64,000 bases of DNA. Source: Prorocentrum cordatum. Lineage: Eukaryota; Sar; Dinophyceae; Prorocentrales; Prorocentraceae. Both the position numbers and the translations under genes were made by a program. The stretch is taken from assembly GCA_963575745.1 (NCBI GenBank), contig CAUYUJ010000872.1:44354-108353 (forward strand), in the 5' to 3' direction. This document shows positions 51,575 through 62,400 of this stretch, piece after piece (positions within the stretch are counted from its first letter, which is position 1; each line of letters starts with the position of its first letter). The notes below the pieces were generated by a model that made no database searches, was not told where the DNA came from, and worked only from the letters and a program-made list of their open reading frames with translations.

Positions 51575-52555
51575 CTAAAGTAGATCACACCCCGCCCAAA
51601 AAAGTAGATCAGACCACGCCCAAAAGTACATCAGACAACCCACAAGGAGACCAGACCCCGCGTCAAAGTAGGCCAGACCCCGTCCAAAAATAAATCCGAC
51701 CACCCACACGTAGACCAGACCCTGCCCACAAGTACAGCACACCCGCCCAAAAGCAGAGCAGACCACCCGCAAATAGACCACACCCCGCCCAAAAGTAGAT
51801 CAGACCCCGCCCGAAAGTAGATCAGACCACCCACTCGGAGACCAGACCCCGCCCAAAAGTACATCAGACCACCCACAAGGAGACCAGACCCCGTCCACAA
51901 GTAAAGCAGACCCGCCCAATTGCAGATCAAACCACCCGCAAGGAGATCAGACCCCACCCAAAAGTAGATCAGACCCCGCCCAAAAGTACATCAGACCACC
52001 CACAAGGAGACCAGATCCCGCCCTAAAGTAGAGCAGACCCGCCCAACAACAGACCCGACCACCCATACGTAGACCAGACCCCCCCAAAAAGTAGATCAGA
52101 CCTCGCCCAAAAGTAGATCAGACCACCCACATGGAGACAAGATCCCGCCCGCAAGTAGATCAGACACCGCCCAAAAGTAGATCAGACCACCCGCAAGGAG
52201 ACCAGACCCCGCCTAAAAGTAGACCAGACCTGCCCAAAAGTAGATCAGACCACCCAAACGTAGACCAGACCTGGTCCACAAATAGGGCAGACCCGCCCAG
52301 ACGCATATCATACCACCCACATGTAGACCAGACCCCGCCCAAAACTAGATCAGACCCCGCCCAAAAGTAGATCGGACCACCCGCAAGGAGATCATGCCCC
52401 ACCCAAAAGTAGATCAGACCCCGCCCAAGAAGCGGATCAGACCACGCACTAGTAGACCAGACCTTGTCCACAAGTAGAGCAGGCCCGCACAAAAGTAGAC
52501 CAGACCACACATAAGTTGACCAGACCACTCCCAAAAGTAAATCAGACCCCGACCA
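51575..52555 (-). repeat. 22-bp minisatellite array 2 (reverse orientation)
   Basis: The same unit as at 46,450 but reversed (GCCCAAAAGTAGATCAGACC). It forms the outer left arm of the large inverted repeat centred near 53,140. Confidence 0.95.
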
Positions 52556-52990
52556 TAAAATATAACCGGGCCGTTTCTGGAAACGAGGAAGGAAAACCGG
52601 GCCGTTTCTGGAAACGAGGAAAGAAAACCGGGCCGTTTCTGGAAACGAGGAAAGAAAAAAGGCCGTTTCTGAAACCGAGGGGAGAAAACTGGGCCGTTTC
52701 TGGAAACGAGAAAACAAAACCGGCCCGTTTCTGGAAACGAGGAAAGAAAAAGGGCTGTTTCTGAAACCGAGGGAAGAAAACCGGGCCGTTTCTGGAAACG
52801 AGAAAACAAAACCGGCCCGTTTCTGGAAACGAGGAAAGAAACAGGGCCGTTTCTGAAACCGAGAGAAGAAAACCGGGCCGTTTCTGGAAACGAGGAAAGA
52901 AAACCGGGCCGTTTCTGGAAACGAGGAAAGAAAAAGGGCCGTTTCTGAAACCGAGGGAAGAAAACCCTACCGTTTCTGGAAACGACAGAA
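52555..52990 (+). repeat. 31-bp GGCCGTTTCTGGAAACGAGG minisatellite (left arm)
   Basis: About 13 units of GGGCCGTTTCTGGAAACGAG (then GAAAGAAAACC); alternate units read TTTCTGAAACCGAGGGAAGA. Each unit contains the short hairpin CGTTTCTGGAAACG. Confidence 0.95.
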
Positions 52991-53268
52991 GAAAACTTGT
53001 GGTCCCCCCCCCCCCACACAAAGAAAGAAAACATGTCGGAAATCCGAACATGTTTTCTTCGCTCGGTTGCAAAACCAAGCGAAGAAAATATGTTCGGGTC
53101 GAGCATGTTGGCGAGAATGTTGTGGGCTCTATACTACATGTCATATAGGGCCCACAACATGCTCGCCAACATGCCAAATCCGAACATGTTTTCTTCCCTC
53201 GGTTTCAGAACCGAGATGAGAAAATGAAAGCATGCCTAGTGGGCTACTTTCCTCCTTCGTTTCCAGAA
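52991..53268. repeat. Palindromic core of the large inverted repeat
   Basis: GCATGTTGGCGAGAATGTTG (then TGGGCTCTATA) at about 53,103-53,133 faces TATAGGGCCCACAACATGCT (then CGCCAACATGC) at about 53,143-53,173 around a 9-10-nt loop. Outside it, AAAACATGTTC/GAACATGTTTTC motifs repeat symmetrically. This is the axis of the structure. Confidence 0.88.
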
Positions 53269-53698
53269 GCAGTCTGGTTTTCTTCCCTCGGTTTCAGAAA
53301 CGGGCCGGTTTTCTTGCTTCGTTTCCAGAAACGGCCCGGTTTTCTTCCATCGGTTTCAGAAACGGCCCTTTTTCTTTCCTCGTTTCCAGAAACGGCCCGG
53401 TTTTCTTTCCTCGTTTCCAGAAACGGCCCGGTTTTCTTCCCTCGGTTTCAGAAACGGCCCTTTTTCTTTCCTCGTTTCCAGAAACGGGCCGGTTTTGTTT
53501 TTGTCGTTTCCAGAAACGCCCCGGTTTTCTCCCCTCGGTTTCAGAAACGGCCCTTTTCCTTTCCTCGTTTCCAGAAACGGCCCGGTTTTCTTCTCTCGGT
53601 TTCATAAACGGCCTGGTTTTCTTTTTTCGTTTCCAGAAACTGCCCGGGCTGTCTTCCCTGGTTTCCAGAAGCGGGCCCTTTTTCTTTCTGGACGGGGT
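53269..53698 (-). repeat. 31-bp minisatellite (right arm, reversed)
   Basis: Same unit as 52,555-52,990 in reverse complement (CCTCGTTTCCAGAAACGGCC), including the CCCTCGGTTTCAGAAACGG variants. Confidence 0.95.
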
Positions 53699-54400
53699 GT
53701 GACGCACTTTGGGCGGAGTCTGCTCTACTTGCGTGTGGTCTGGTGTACTTTTGGGCGGGCCTGCTCTACTGGGGCACAGGGTTTGGTCTACTAGTGGGTG
53801 GTCTGATCTACTTTTGGGCGGGGTCTGCTCTACTTGCGAACGGGGTCTGGTCTCCTTGTGGGTGGTCTGATCTACTATTGGGCGGGGTCTGATCTACTTT
53901 TGGGCGAGGTCTGGCGTCCTTGTGGGTGGTCTGATGCACTTCTGGGCGTGGTCTGACCTACTTTAAGGCGGGGTCTGGTCTACTCAAGGGTGGTCTGGTC
54001 TACTGTTGGGCGGGTCTGGTATACTTTTGGACGGGGCCTGGTCTCCTTGTCGGTGGTCTGATCTACTTTTGGGCGGGGTCTGACCTACTTTAAGGCGGGG
54101 TCTGGTCTACTCAAGGGTGGTCTGGTCTACTGTCTGGCGAGTCTGGTCTACTTTTGGACGGGGTCCGGTCTCTTTGCGGGTGGTCTGATCTACTTTTGGG
54201 CGGGGTGTGATCTCCTTTTGGGCGGGGTCTGGTCTCCCTGTGTGTGGTCTGATCTACTTTTGGGCGTGGTCTGATCTACTTTTGGGCGGGGTCTGGTCTA
54301 CTTATGGGTGGTTTGGTCTACTTTTGGGCGGGTTTTGCTCTACTTGTGGACAGGGTCTGGTCTACTTATGGGTGGTTTGGCCTGGTTTGACGGGCGGCCT
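53699..54400 (+). repeat. 22-bp minisatellite array 3 (right outer arm)
   Basis: Forward-orientation units GGTCTGATCTACTTTTGGGC, mirroring the reversed array at 51,575-52,555. Confidence 0.95.
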
Positions 54401-54716
54401 GGCCTTCTGCGCTGAATGGATTGGCCTGCGTCTGTGCGGGGTCGGAACATTTCCTCTGTTGCGTAACAGCGCCGCGCGCGTCCAAGGGCGCGTATGAAGC
54501 TGCACCTCCGGGCAAGAGACTGGTCTACCCATCAAAACTTGGCCGCGCTGGAAGGTCTTGCACGCTTCCTCGCGCGCCAGAGGCGCCACCCCGGAACTGC
54601 TCACGCACTGGAGTCGCGACGCGCGCTAAATTTCGACACCTGAGTCAGGGCCAGGCCGCGTCAGTGGCGCGCCAGAGGCTGCGTCGTTGTCCCACCCGCG
54701 ATCGCGCGCCTGCGAT
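54401..54716. other. 3' flank of the 54,717-57,652 gene
   Basis: Contains a hairpin copy at 54,668-54,683 and a partial one near 54,572-54,588 (CGCGCCAGAGGCGCC, lacking the bulge). The flank is presumed 3' UTR. No clear A-tract is seen at its junction with the minisatellite. Confidence 0.45.
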
Positions 54717-57341
54717 CTACTCCTCCGCTGAGTCCGAGCTCCCCCCATCCCCGTCCACCTCGTCCGCGATTGGCTCGAGCAAGCGCCGCACCTCCATCAT
54801 CGTTCCCGCGAAGTACTTCTCTACTTTCTCAGCGAAACCGTCGTCGCCGCCGAGCTTCTGGGTGAAATTCTTGTCATGCCCCGCCATGTACAGTGCGCAT
54901 CGGTCCAAGGTCGCGTCGAGCCACTCCCGGTGCACCTCGTTGACCGCCACGCCCTCGTACTCCATCGCGCCAGAGGCTGCGATTGCCAACGCGCCAGACC
55001 CCGCCGTGAAGTCAACGATGTGCGTGATGTGATGGTGCTCGCAAATCCGCTGCCAAAAGCTCAATGGCTTGACCTCCAAGTGCGAGAAGGGGTGCCCGTT
55101 CGCCTCGATGTCTTTCTGCGCGCGCCTCCCTCTCACCGGGCCAGCGGCTGCGTTTCCCAAGATCGAGGCCTTCGTGTCGTGGGTCATCCGCGGCAGCTCG
55201 CGGTACTGCCGCATAGGCACGCCCGTGTACGTCGCGTACGAACTCGTGGTCTCGCCGCACAAGTTGAACTCCGCGCGCTGCACTACCTTCATGGCGCCTC
55301 TTTTCGGGATGGAGCAGATGACGACTTCCTTGTTGTTGCACGCAAAACAAGTCACTCTTCCCGGGACTCTGGGGTCCTGTGCCTTGCCCGGCTGCACATA
55401 CACACACCAACACTCAGTCACAGCGTGCGCGCCAGAGGCTGCGAGACCCTCCTCTTTGTCCTCGAGCAGTTTGCGGCACGACCGGCTCCGCCCGTCGAGG
55501 AAAATGACGATATCGTGAACCGAACGCTTCCGCGAGACGAAATCAAGCACCCGCCCGAAACGCTCCGCATCCACAGCGACGTGGTCGCCCAAGCTCGCCG
55601 CCGCCCCGCTCTTGCTCACGTTTGGGGCGAACAGGTCGGCCGACACAACGAATGCTCGGACGTCTTGCTTTTTCCTGGCGTACCTATGTCCGAGACGCAT
55701 CTCTTCCCAGAGTTTCTGCAACTGGGCGGTGCTGTGTTCCGCGCCAGTGGCTCCGCCAACCGACGGCAGCGCCACGAACGAAACGGACTTCCTGCGAAGA
55801 GAGAGGAGCAAGTCCTTGGTTTTCTTGAGGTCCTCCTGGTCGGCCTCCGCGAGCTCGGACGCCCCCATGACCACGCCAGAGGCCCCGCCCTCGGCAGTGC
55901 CAGTCGAAATGGGACCCGCCGCGCAAGCAGCGGTCAGCGCGCGGTACTTGACGCCCATCTCCTTGGTGCTATCGGTGAAATACCGGTGCCACAGGAAGGC
56001 GGCTGCACCTCCCTGCAGGTCTTTGGCGGCCAGCTCCTGGAGCTCCTCGTCGAAGTGGCCAGCCCAAACGGCCCACGCGAAGTCGATCAACGCCTGCGTC
56101 TTCGCTCCTCGGCCTTGCTGGTCGCGGTATTCGGCCACGGGGACAGCGAACATGTTTCCCAACCCTGTGTTATCGGAGCTCTCCTCTCGCCGAAATGCAG
56201 CAGCTAAGCCTTTCTCGCCAGAGGCTGAGAAGTGCTTCACGATGGCAAGCGGCGAGCGAAACATGGATACTGTAGGCACCATGTCTTTGTCGATCATCGC
56301 CGCCTCGTGCATAATGTACTCGATGACATCATGTTTCTTGAACAGCACGTGCGTCAGCGCGGGGGTCTTTTTCTCTTGCCCCGTGACCCGCCCCACAGAA
56401 AGCCCCCCCCCCTGGGGGCGTCGCCTGTCAGCCGGGCAACGCGCAAGCAGTCCAGGACGAACGCCATCGAGTCGCAGGCAGCCGCGCCCTTGTCTGCCTG
56501 GGAGGGCGCCGTCCTTGCTTTGCAGAGCTGCGCCAGCCGCATCAACAGCGTGGGTTCGCGGAGCTCGGGGCAGAAAGCCTCCGCCAAAGAGTAAGCCACG
56601 GCGCAAGCGTGATTCCCGACGAAAGGCGTCAAGCTTTTCAAAGCCTTGGCGTGTGCCTCGGTGAGCGCGTTGCCCTTGAACGTGATCCCGTAGGTCGTGA
56701 GGACTTTGGTCAATTTCGGAAGAGATATGTTCTCGGCCACAGCCTTCTGGTACTTTGTCAGGCGACTCACCTTGTCAGCCAGCTTCCAAAAGGCATCCGC
56801 GCCAGAGGCTGCGGAAGTAGAGAATACGGTCTCAGAGAACAGCAGCGACGCTAGCAGGCAGGCGTCAGGGTCGGGGCTGAGACGCAGCCTGATCGGCACA
56901 GACAAAGCTGCCTCAAACAGCTTGAATGTGCGATCACTGTTGCCGGCGGACAATGCCTCTGCCATGGCGCCATACCACGCCATCACAAGCGGGTGCCCCG
57001 CCAGCATGGGCACTCCCGTTGCCATGAGAACAGTGGATTCGCCCTCGGTCATGCGCTGGGCAACCTTGGCGTTGACAACTCGCGCTGGGAGCGGCACGTC
57101 GAACGAGTAGCGCCGCGACGGCGGGTGGTCGGAAGACAGCAAGAGCCTCTCCTCAGTCCAGTTCGCCATGGCGGCATCGAGCTGGCTGATAGAGACGATG
57201 TCGGACGTGTCGGCGGCGAGCGGGTCAAGCATCCACACCGTCCCTGCAGCCTCGTACTGCCCCGTCGTAGAGAAGCTCAACTGCAAGTTGTCGTACTGCA
57301 TGACCTCCCGAAACGATGTCAGGTGCGCGCCAGAGGCTGCG
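54668..57341 (-). other. 16-nt covarying hairpin elements, cluster in gene 54,717-57,652
   Basis: G-C class at 54,668, 54,966, 55,428, 56,798 and 57,326 (16 nt each). T-A class at 56,214-56,229. Drifted copies at 55,137-55,152 (loop AGC), 55,740-55,755 (loop AGT) and 55,872-55,887. The intact coding copies all read (A)ASG. At 54,966 (ATCG/CGAT) and 56,798 (TCCG/CGGA) complementarity extends two more bases. Confidence 0.85.
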
Positions 57342-57652
57342 GAAGAAATTTTCAGAGGAGGGATGAGCATGACGGAGGCGGGCACTTTGAAGGCCACCAG
57401 TGCTTGCTTCTCAGACAGGAACTTCAGGAGAGCATTGTCGACGTACTCCTTGGCCCCCTTGGCCCAATTGATCAGATGCCCCGCCTGGCTCTGCACCGAA
57501 TCCATCTCGAGCAGCTCCTCGACGGCCAATGGCGCAGGCGGTGAGGGCGCCGCTGCAGACGGCGCCGCAGGCGCCGGTGCAGGCGGCGCTGCAGGCTGCT
57601 GTGCCGTGCGCGGCCTCTTCGGCGCGGGAAGAGCTTCCTGATGAGGCGCCAT
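54717..57652 (-). CDS. Protein with C-terminal methyltransferase-like segment; frame break at a G10 run
   Basis: The start is the ATG at 57,652 (MAPHQEALPAPKRPRTAQ), although the frame is open five codons further. Residues 1-45 are Pro/Ala-rich with a basic PKRPR. A globular region follows to about 56,415 (MLDPLAADTSDIVSISQL; LTKYQKAVAENISLPKLT). At a run of ten G (minus strand, about 56,403-56,412) the reading passes into the frame that ends at 54,717. One G more or two fewer would join them, so this is either an assembly error or a genuine frameshift. Near the C-terminus, VDFTAGSGALAIA resembles the glycine-rich SAM-binding motif I of methyltransferases, but no catalytic NPPY/DPPY motif is obvious. 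Six or more hairpin copies interrupt it, one exactly after that motif. Function otherwise unknown. A probable spliced-leader relic lies 68 nt upstream. Confidence 0.66.
56214..56229 (-). other. Hairpin element with T-A outer pair
   Basis: Plus strand CTCGCCAGAGGCTGAG. Position 2 is T and position 15 is A, a double substitution that keeps the stem. Flanks TTCT/AGAA add two further pairs. It reads S-A-S-G-E in the protein. Confidence 0.9.
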
Positions 57653-57719
57653 GGGCGGCGCGAGCACACGAAGAGACGCAAGAAGAGTCGGGCGCGCGCC
57701 TCGTTGCCAGCACTTGGTC

Positions 57720-57739
57720 CTTGAACCGATCAGCTGCGC
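57720..57739 (-). other. Probable relic of the dinoflagellate spliced leader
   Basis: Minus strand GCGCAGCTGATCGGTTCAAG aligns to the leader with about 13 matches and one gap, keeping GG-TCAAG at its 3' end. It sits 68 nt upstream of the ATG at 57,652. This is the weakest of the four. Confidence 0.45.
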
Positions 57740-57759
57740 TGGGTGGATGTCTTATTCAT

Positions 57760-59394
57760 TATTTCGGGCGTGGTCTGCTCTACGTTTGGACGGGGTCTCG
57801 TCTCCTTGTGGGTGGTCTGATCTACTTTTGGACGGGGTCTGATGTACTTTGGGGCGGGGTCTGGTGTCCTTGTGGGTGATCTGGTTACTTTTGGGCGGGT
57901 CTGGTCTACTGTTGGACGGGGCCTGGTCTGCTTATGGGTTGTCTGATCTACTTGCGGGCGGGGTCTGATCTACTTGTGGGCAGGGTCTGGTCTCCTTGTG
58001 GGTGGTCTGATCTTCTTTTGGGCGGGGTCTGGTCTACTTTGGGCGGGGCCTGGACTGCTTGTGGGTGGTCTGATCTACTTTTGGGCGGGGTCTGGTCTAC
58101 TTTTGGGCGGGGTCTGGTTTACTCGTGGTTGGTCAGGTCTACTGTTGGGCGGGTCTTGTTTACTTATGGGCGGGGTCTGGTCTCCTTATGGGTGGTCTGA
58201 TCTACTTTTGGGCGGGGTCTGATCTACTTTTGGGCGGGGTCTGGTCTCCTCGCGGGTGGTCTGATCTACTTTTGGGCGGGTCTGGTCGACTTTTGGGCGG
58301 GGTCTGGTCTCCTTGCGGGTGGTCTGATCTACTGTTGGGCGGGTCTGGTCTACTTTTGGACGGGGTCTGGTCTCCGTGTGGGTGGTCTGATCTACTTTTG
58401 GGCGGGGTCTGATCTACTTCTGGTCGGGGTCTGGTCTACTTTTGTCTTGGGTCTGGTCTAGTTGCCGTTGGTCTGGTCTACTCTGGGTTGGGGTCTGGTC
58501 TACTTTTGGGTGGCATGGATGACCTGTTGGCGGGCTCTGGTCTACTTTGGGGCAGTCTGGATATATATATATATATATATGTGTTATTTCTTTTTTGGGG
58601 GGTCTGGTCTACTGTTGGGCGGGGTCTGGTCTACTTTTTGACGCGGTCTGGTCTATTTTTGTCTGGGGTCTGGTCTACTTGCGGCTGGTCTGGCGTGCTC
58701 TGGGTCGCGGTCTGGTCTACCTTTAGGTGGTCTGGATTACTTGTTGGCGGGGTCTGGTCTACTTTGGGGTTGTCTGGTATATTTTGGACGGGGTCTTGAC
58801 TACTTTCTGGGTGGTCTGGTCTACTTTTGGGCGGGGTCTGGTCTACTTTGGGGCGGTCTGGTCTAGTTGTTGGGCGGGTCTGGTCTACTTGCGGGCTGGG
58901 CCTGGTCTACTTTTGCGGGGTCTGGTGTACTTTTTGACGGGGTCTGGTCTACTGTTGTCCGGGCTCGGGTGTGCTTGCGCGGCCTGGTATAATTTTGGGT
59001 GGTGCCTGCTCTACTTGTGGACGGGGTCTGGTCTACTTTTGGGTGGTCTGGTCTACTTGTGGGCGGGGTCTGGTCTACTCTGGGTCGGAGGTGGTCTACT
59101 TTTGGGCGGTCTGGATGACTTTTTTGGCGGGGTCTGCTTTACTTCGTAGCTGGGTCTGGCCTGCTACCTGGGTGGCCTGCCTCACTTTTGGGTGGTCTGG
59201 TTACCTCTTTGACGGGGTCTGGTCTACTTGCGGGCGTTCCGGCTTACTTTTTTCTGGGGGGGGAGGGAAGTCTACTTTCTGGGCGGTCTGATTATAATAT
59301 GGGCGGTGTCTGATCTACTTCTGGGTGGTCTGGTTCACTGTTTGGCGAGGTGCGGCCTGCGTCTGGGTGATCTTGCCTGCTTGCGGGCGGGGTC
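57760..59394 (+). repeat. 22-bp minisatellite array 4
   Basis: 1.6 kb of GGTCTGATCTACTTTTGGGC-type units, more homogeneous on the left (57,760-58,430) and more diverged on the right. An AT run (58,561-58,580) is embedded. No hairpin element and no gene. Confidence 0.95.
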
Positions 59395-59396
59395 TC

Positions 59397-59402
59397 CTTT
59401 TT
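59397..59402 (-). other. A6 tract just after the 59,419 stop
   Basis: The minus strand reads ACCCGAACAAAAAAGGAG about 15 nt after the stop, at the edge of the minisatellite. The CCGAAC-A(n) context matches that at 47,167. A candidate poly-A remnant, though short. Confidence 0.35.
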
Positions 59403-59418
59403 TGTTCGGGTAAGATCC

Positions 59419-62400
59419 TCAGGCGCGCATTGGAATTCCGTCCACAGTCACTGCTTTGGGCCCTATATACTCCCTCACCTGCCTCGCTGCAGACGCCCAC
59501 GCGACGACGTCGCGCAGAGTCGAGAAAAGCGCCCCGCCAGAGGCTGGGGGTGCCGCTTCCGACACTGCGAGGTTCGACCCCGCTCTGCGGGCCACGCGCC
59601 GCACCGCCGCCCGCACATCTGGATGCACCGTGACGAGGCCTGGCCCGAGATGAATAACCTCCTGGCGCTCGTTTGCTGGGACGTGGCGCGTGCGATGGTC
59701 GAGTGGAATTCTGTCTGGGTGGCCCTGGGCTGCGACCAGGAGCGTCTGCGTAACGACGCCCAGGCCAAGCGAGGCGATGCAAAAGAAAGAGACGGCCAGA
59801 TCCACACTTGCTGCCAGCGCGTCCACGTCGTGGAGAAACGCCAAGTCTGGAACGACGACGAGGTCTGCTTCTGCGCAACGGTGTCTGCCAGTGGCAGTAG
59901 CGCAACCTCTCGCAGGGCACATGTCGGTCGCACCGCCGAGGCGTGCTACCTTGCTGTACGGCGAGGGCCGCGACAGAGGCTGCGTCGTCGAACCTAGTCT
60001 CGGGGCCAGGTTGACGCCGGGCGGGTTCACGAAAGGCGCCCCTGGACGCGCCCGCGTCTGCTGGACGCCTGGTATATTGTTGCGGCTGCGCGCTTGGAAC
60101 TTACCCATGTCGTCGCTCCACAAAGCGCTCCCCTCAGTGCCGGCGCCGGAATGCACCGCGGTCGACGGGCCCCGCGCCCGTCGAATGCGGGCAACAGTCA
60201 CGGCCAGGCGGGCGGCCCCAAGGACGGCCCGAGAACGTCCGCGAACCAGCCCGGGCGCGCTCTTCCTTTTGAACGTGGCCGCCGCAGTAGCTTGAGGGTT
60301 GTAATGCCCACGCCGTTGGCCGAGCAGTTCCCGCCAGAGGCTGGCGCATTCCCTGGAGAAGGACGTCAAGCCTAGTCCAGGGCGAGCCGCGCCTTCGTCG
60401 AATTCTGATGCCGTCTTCGGCCCGTTCAACTTCAGGATCAAGCAGTCGTCGTGAAAAGCAATATCATCAGTGCGGTGCTCTACCCGTTGATCCCGATATC
60501 GGGCTAAGTCGCGCTCGACGGTGCACTCCCCGTCTTCAATCGAAATGTAGAAACGCACGAGGCGGCAGAGCATGCGAGAGGCCCCACGGAGCCGGTTCGG
60601 GCAAGCCGCCCCCCAAAAGACATCGTCGAGAATGCGAGCCCACGCTTGCTGGTTAGTTGCCCCCGCCAGTGGCTGGGGTGGCCCCATCTGTTGCATCATG
60701 TAGGGAAGCACGCCGTTGTACTGCAATACCGCCGCCTGCTCGTCGCAGCCGAGGAGGCCCGCCAGCTGGCGAACGCCCCGCAGAAGGAAACGCCGCACTC
60801 CCACATCGGGCACTGGGCCGAAGCCTTTCTGCACGAGACGCCGGTCAAACATGGCCAGCGCCGAGCGGACGTCAGTCCGCGGGAAGTCCGCGAGCAAGCG
60901 CTCTTTTGTCAAGCTCGCCACGTTCTGCAATCGGTGGAGGAGCTCCTCCTTGTGCGCTGCTGCTGGTTCCCCCCATGGCATCACGGGGCCTCCGTCTGCG
61001 TAGAACACATACCTGCGGCGAAGATCGCGCATGACCGTCTCTGTGATGAAGCCAGCCTCGTGTCCTTCCGCTCGGACACGGAGCCGCGGTAGCGGCTCCT
61101 CGGAAACCGGGGCGGTCGCGCCAGAGGCTGCGGCTGCGACGGGAGGTACCTGGAGGGCCGACTGGAAGACCCGCCCTTGCATGAAGACAGCATCCAGCGT
61201 CTCGACCATGCAATCGATCTCGGAACGCGACTTTGCAATGTCGTGGCTGGCGACGTCGAAGAGTCGCAAGAACCAATTGCATATGATCCCCCAGTCCGCG
61301 GCCACACCAACGGCCATACAGAACTTAGTATCGAATTTCCGCAACAAGGCGCCCGCCCGATGGCGCTGCTCCCGGTCGTGGCGACGGTCCGACGCGATGT
61401 ACGCTAGCAAAGTTGCCACCGGCACGAGCAAGAGGGCGATTTTCAACACTGGGTCCGCCGTCGAGTCGAAGCGTTGCTTGGCGAACGCCAAATTCCGCAC
61501 GATTCCCGCCAGGGGCTGGGGTCCTCCAGGCAACCCAGGCACTGCCACTGCGTGCACGTTGTCCTCCTGGATTGCCACCAGAAGGTTGTGCAGCTTGTTA
61601 GAGTGCATTAGGTCAGGAACCAACGCATGCCGATCATTGAACAGCTCCCTCCAGACCTCCCCAAACACGTCGTCGCAATGCATCGACTTGAAGGCAATGC
61701 GTATGGCGTGTGCTGGATCGCGAATCACGATTAACAAGTTGGGGAACAGTTCGCGAGCAGCGAGGAAGACTGAACGCCGCTCCTTGGACGCGCCATCAGC
61801 AGAGAAACTGGTGACTGTTCGCAGCACGTGTGCTTTCAGTTCCTCATCGCACGCCAGGGGCTGCGCCCCCCTGCGGCCCTTAATTCTGCCGAGCGGCGTG
61901 CAAAAGTTTGTCAGAAATGCATCAAGCTGCTTAACCGCAGTGACAGCGTGGTCCTCCTCGAAGTCGGACGCGTGTTTCTTCGAGCAGTCGAGAAGGCCTA
62001 ACACGCCCGAGAGGCAATATCCTGACGCACCAACGTTGCCCAAGTGGAAGCCCTGACCGCTATGTTGTACAGCAGGAAGGTCGGCGCGAAACCGGACGAT
62101 TTTCCGATACTTCGACTCATCGATAGCCAAAGATATGGAAGTCGCCTGGTGCAGCACTTTGCGGATATTCTTCCTCAAGACCTCCGCCATCACTTGGACT
62201 TGTCGGCGATGGCGTTTCCGTCTTCTGTTCGCCACCGAGCCAGGCGCGTGCCCTTTCTTATCGCAGATGCGAGCGTCCTTCCGGTGAGAGACTCCTTCTG
62301 ATAGCACCGCCCACGCGTCTTTCCACTCCGATGGGGACGGTGCGTTTCCCTTTATCAAGCCAGTATCAGACTCGGTCGCCAGAAGCTCGCATGGCTTCTC

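Noticed and set aside
52414-53702. Frames rich in FPRFQKRPGF and SSFPETARF
   Set aside because: Translation of the 31-bp minisatellite arms of the large palindrome.
54876-56207. 443-codon plus-strand frame
   Set aside because: Antisense shadow of the 54,717-57,652 gene.
59886-59898. CTGCCAGTGGCAG perfect palindrome as another hairpin element
   Set aside because: It has the GCC-AGT-GGC core but lacks the bulged T and the C-N-C/G-N'-G ends. It could be a decayed copy but was not counted.
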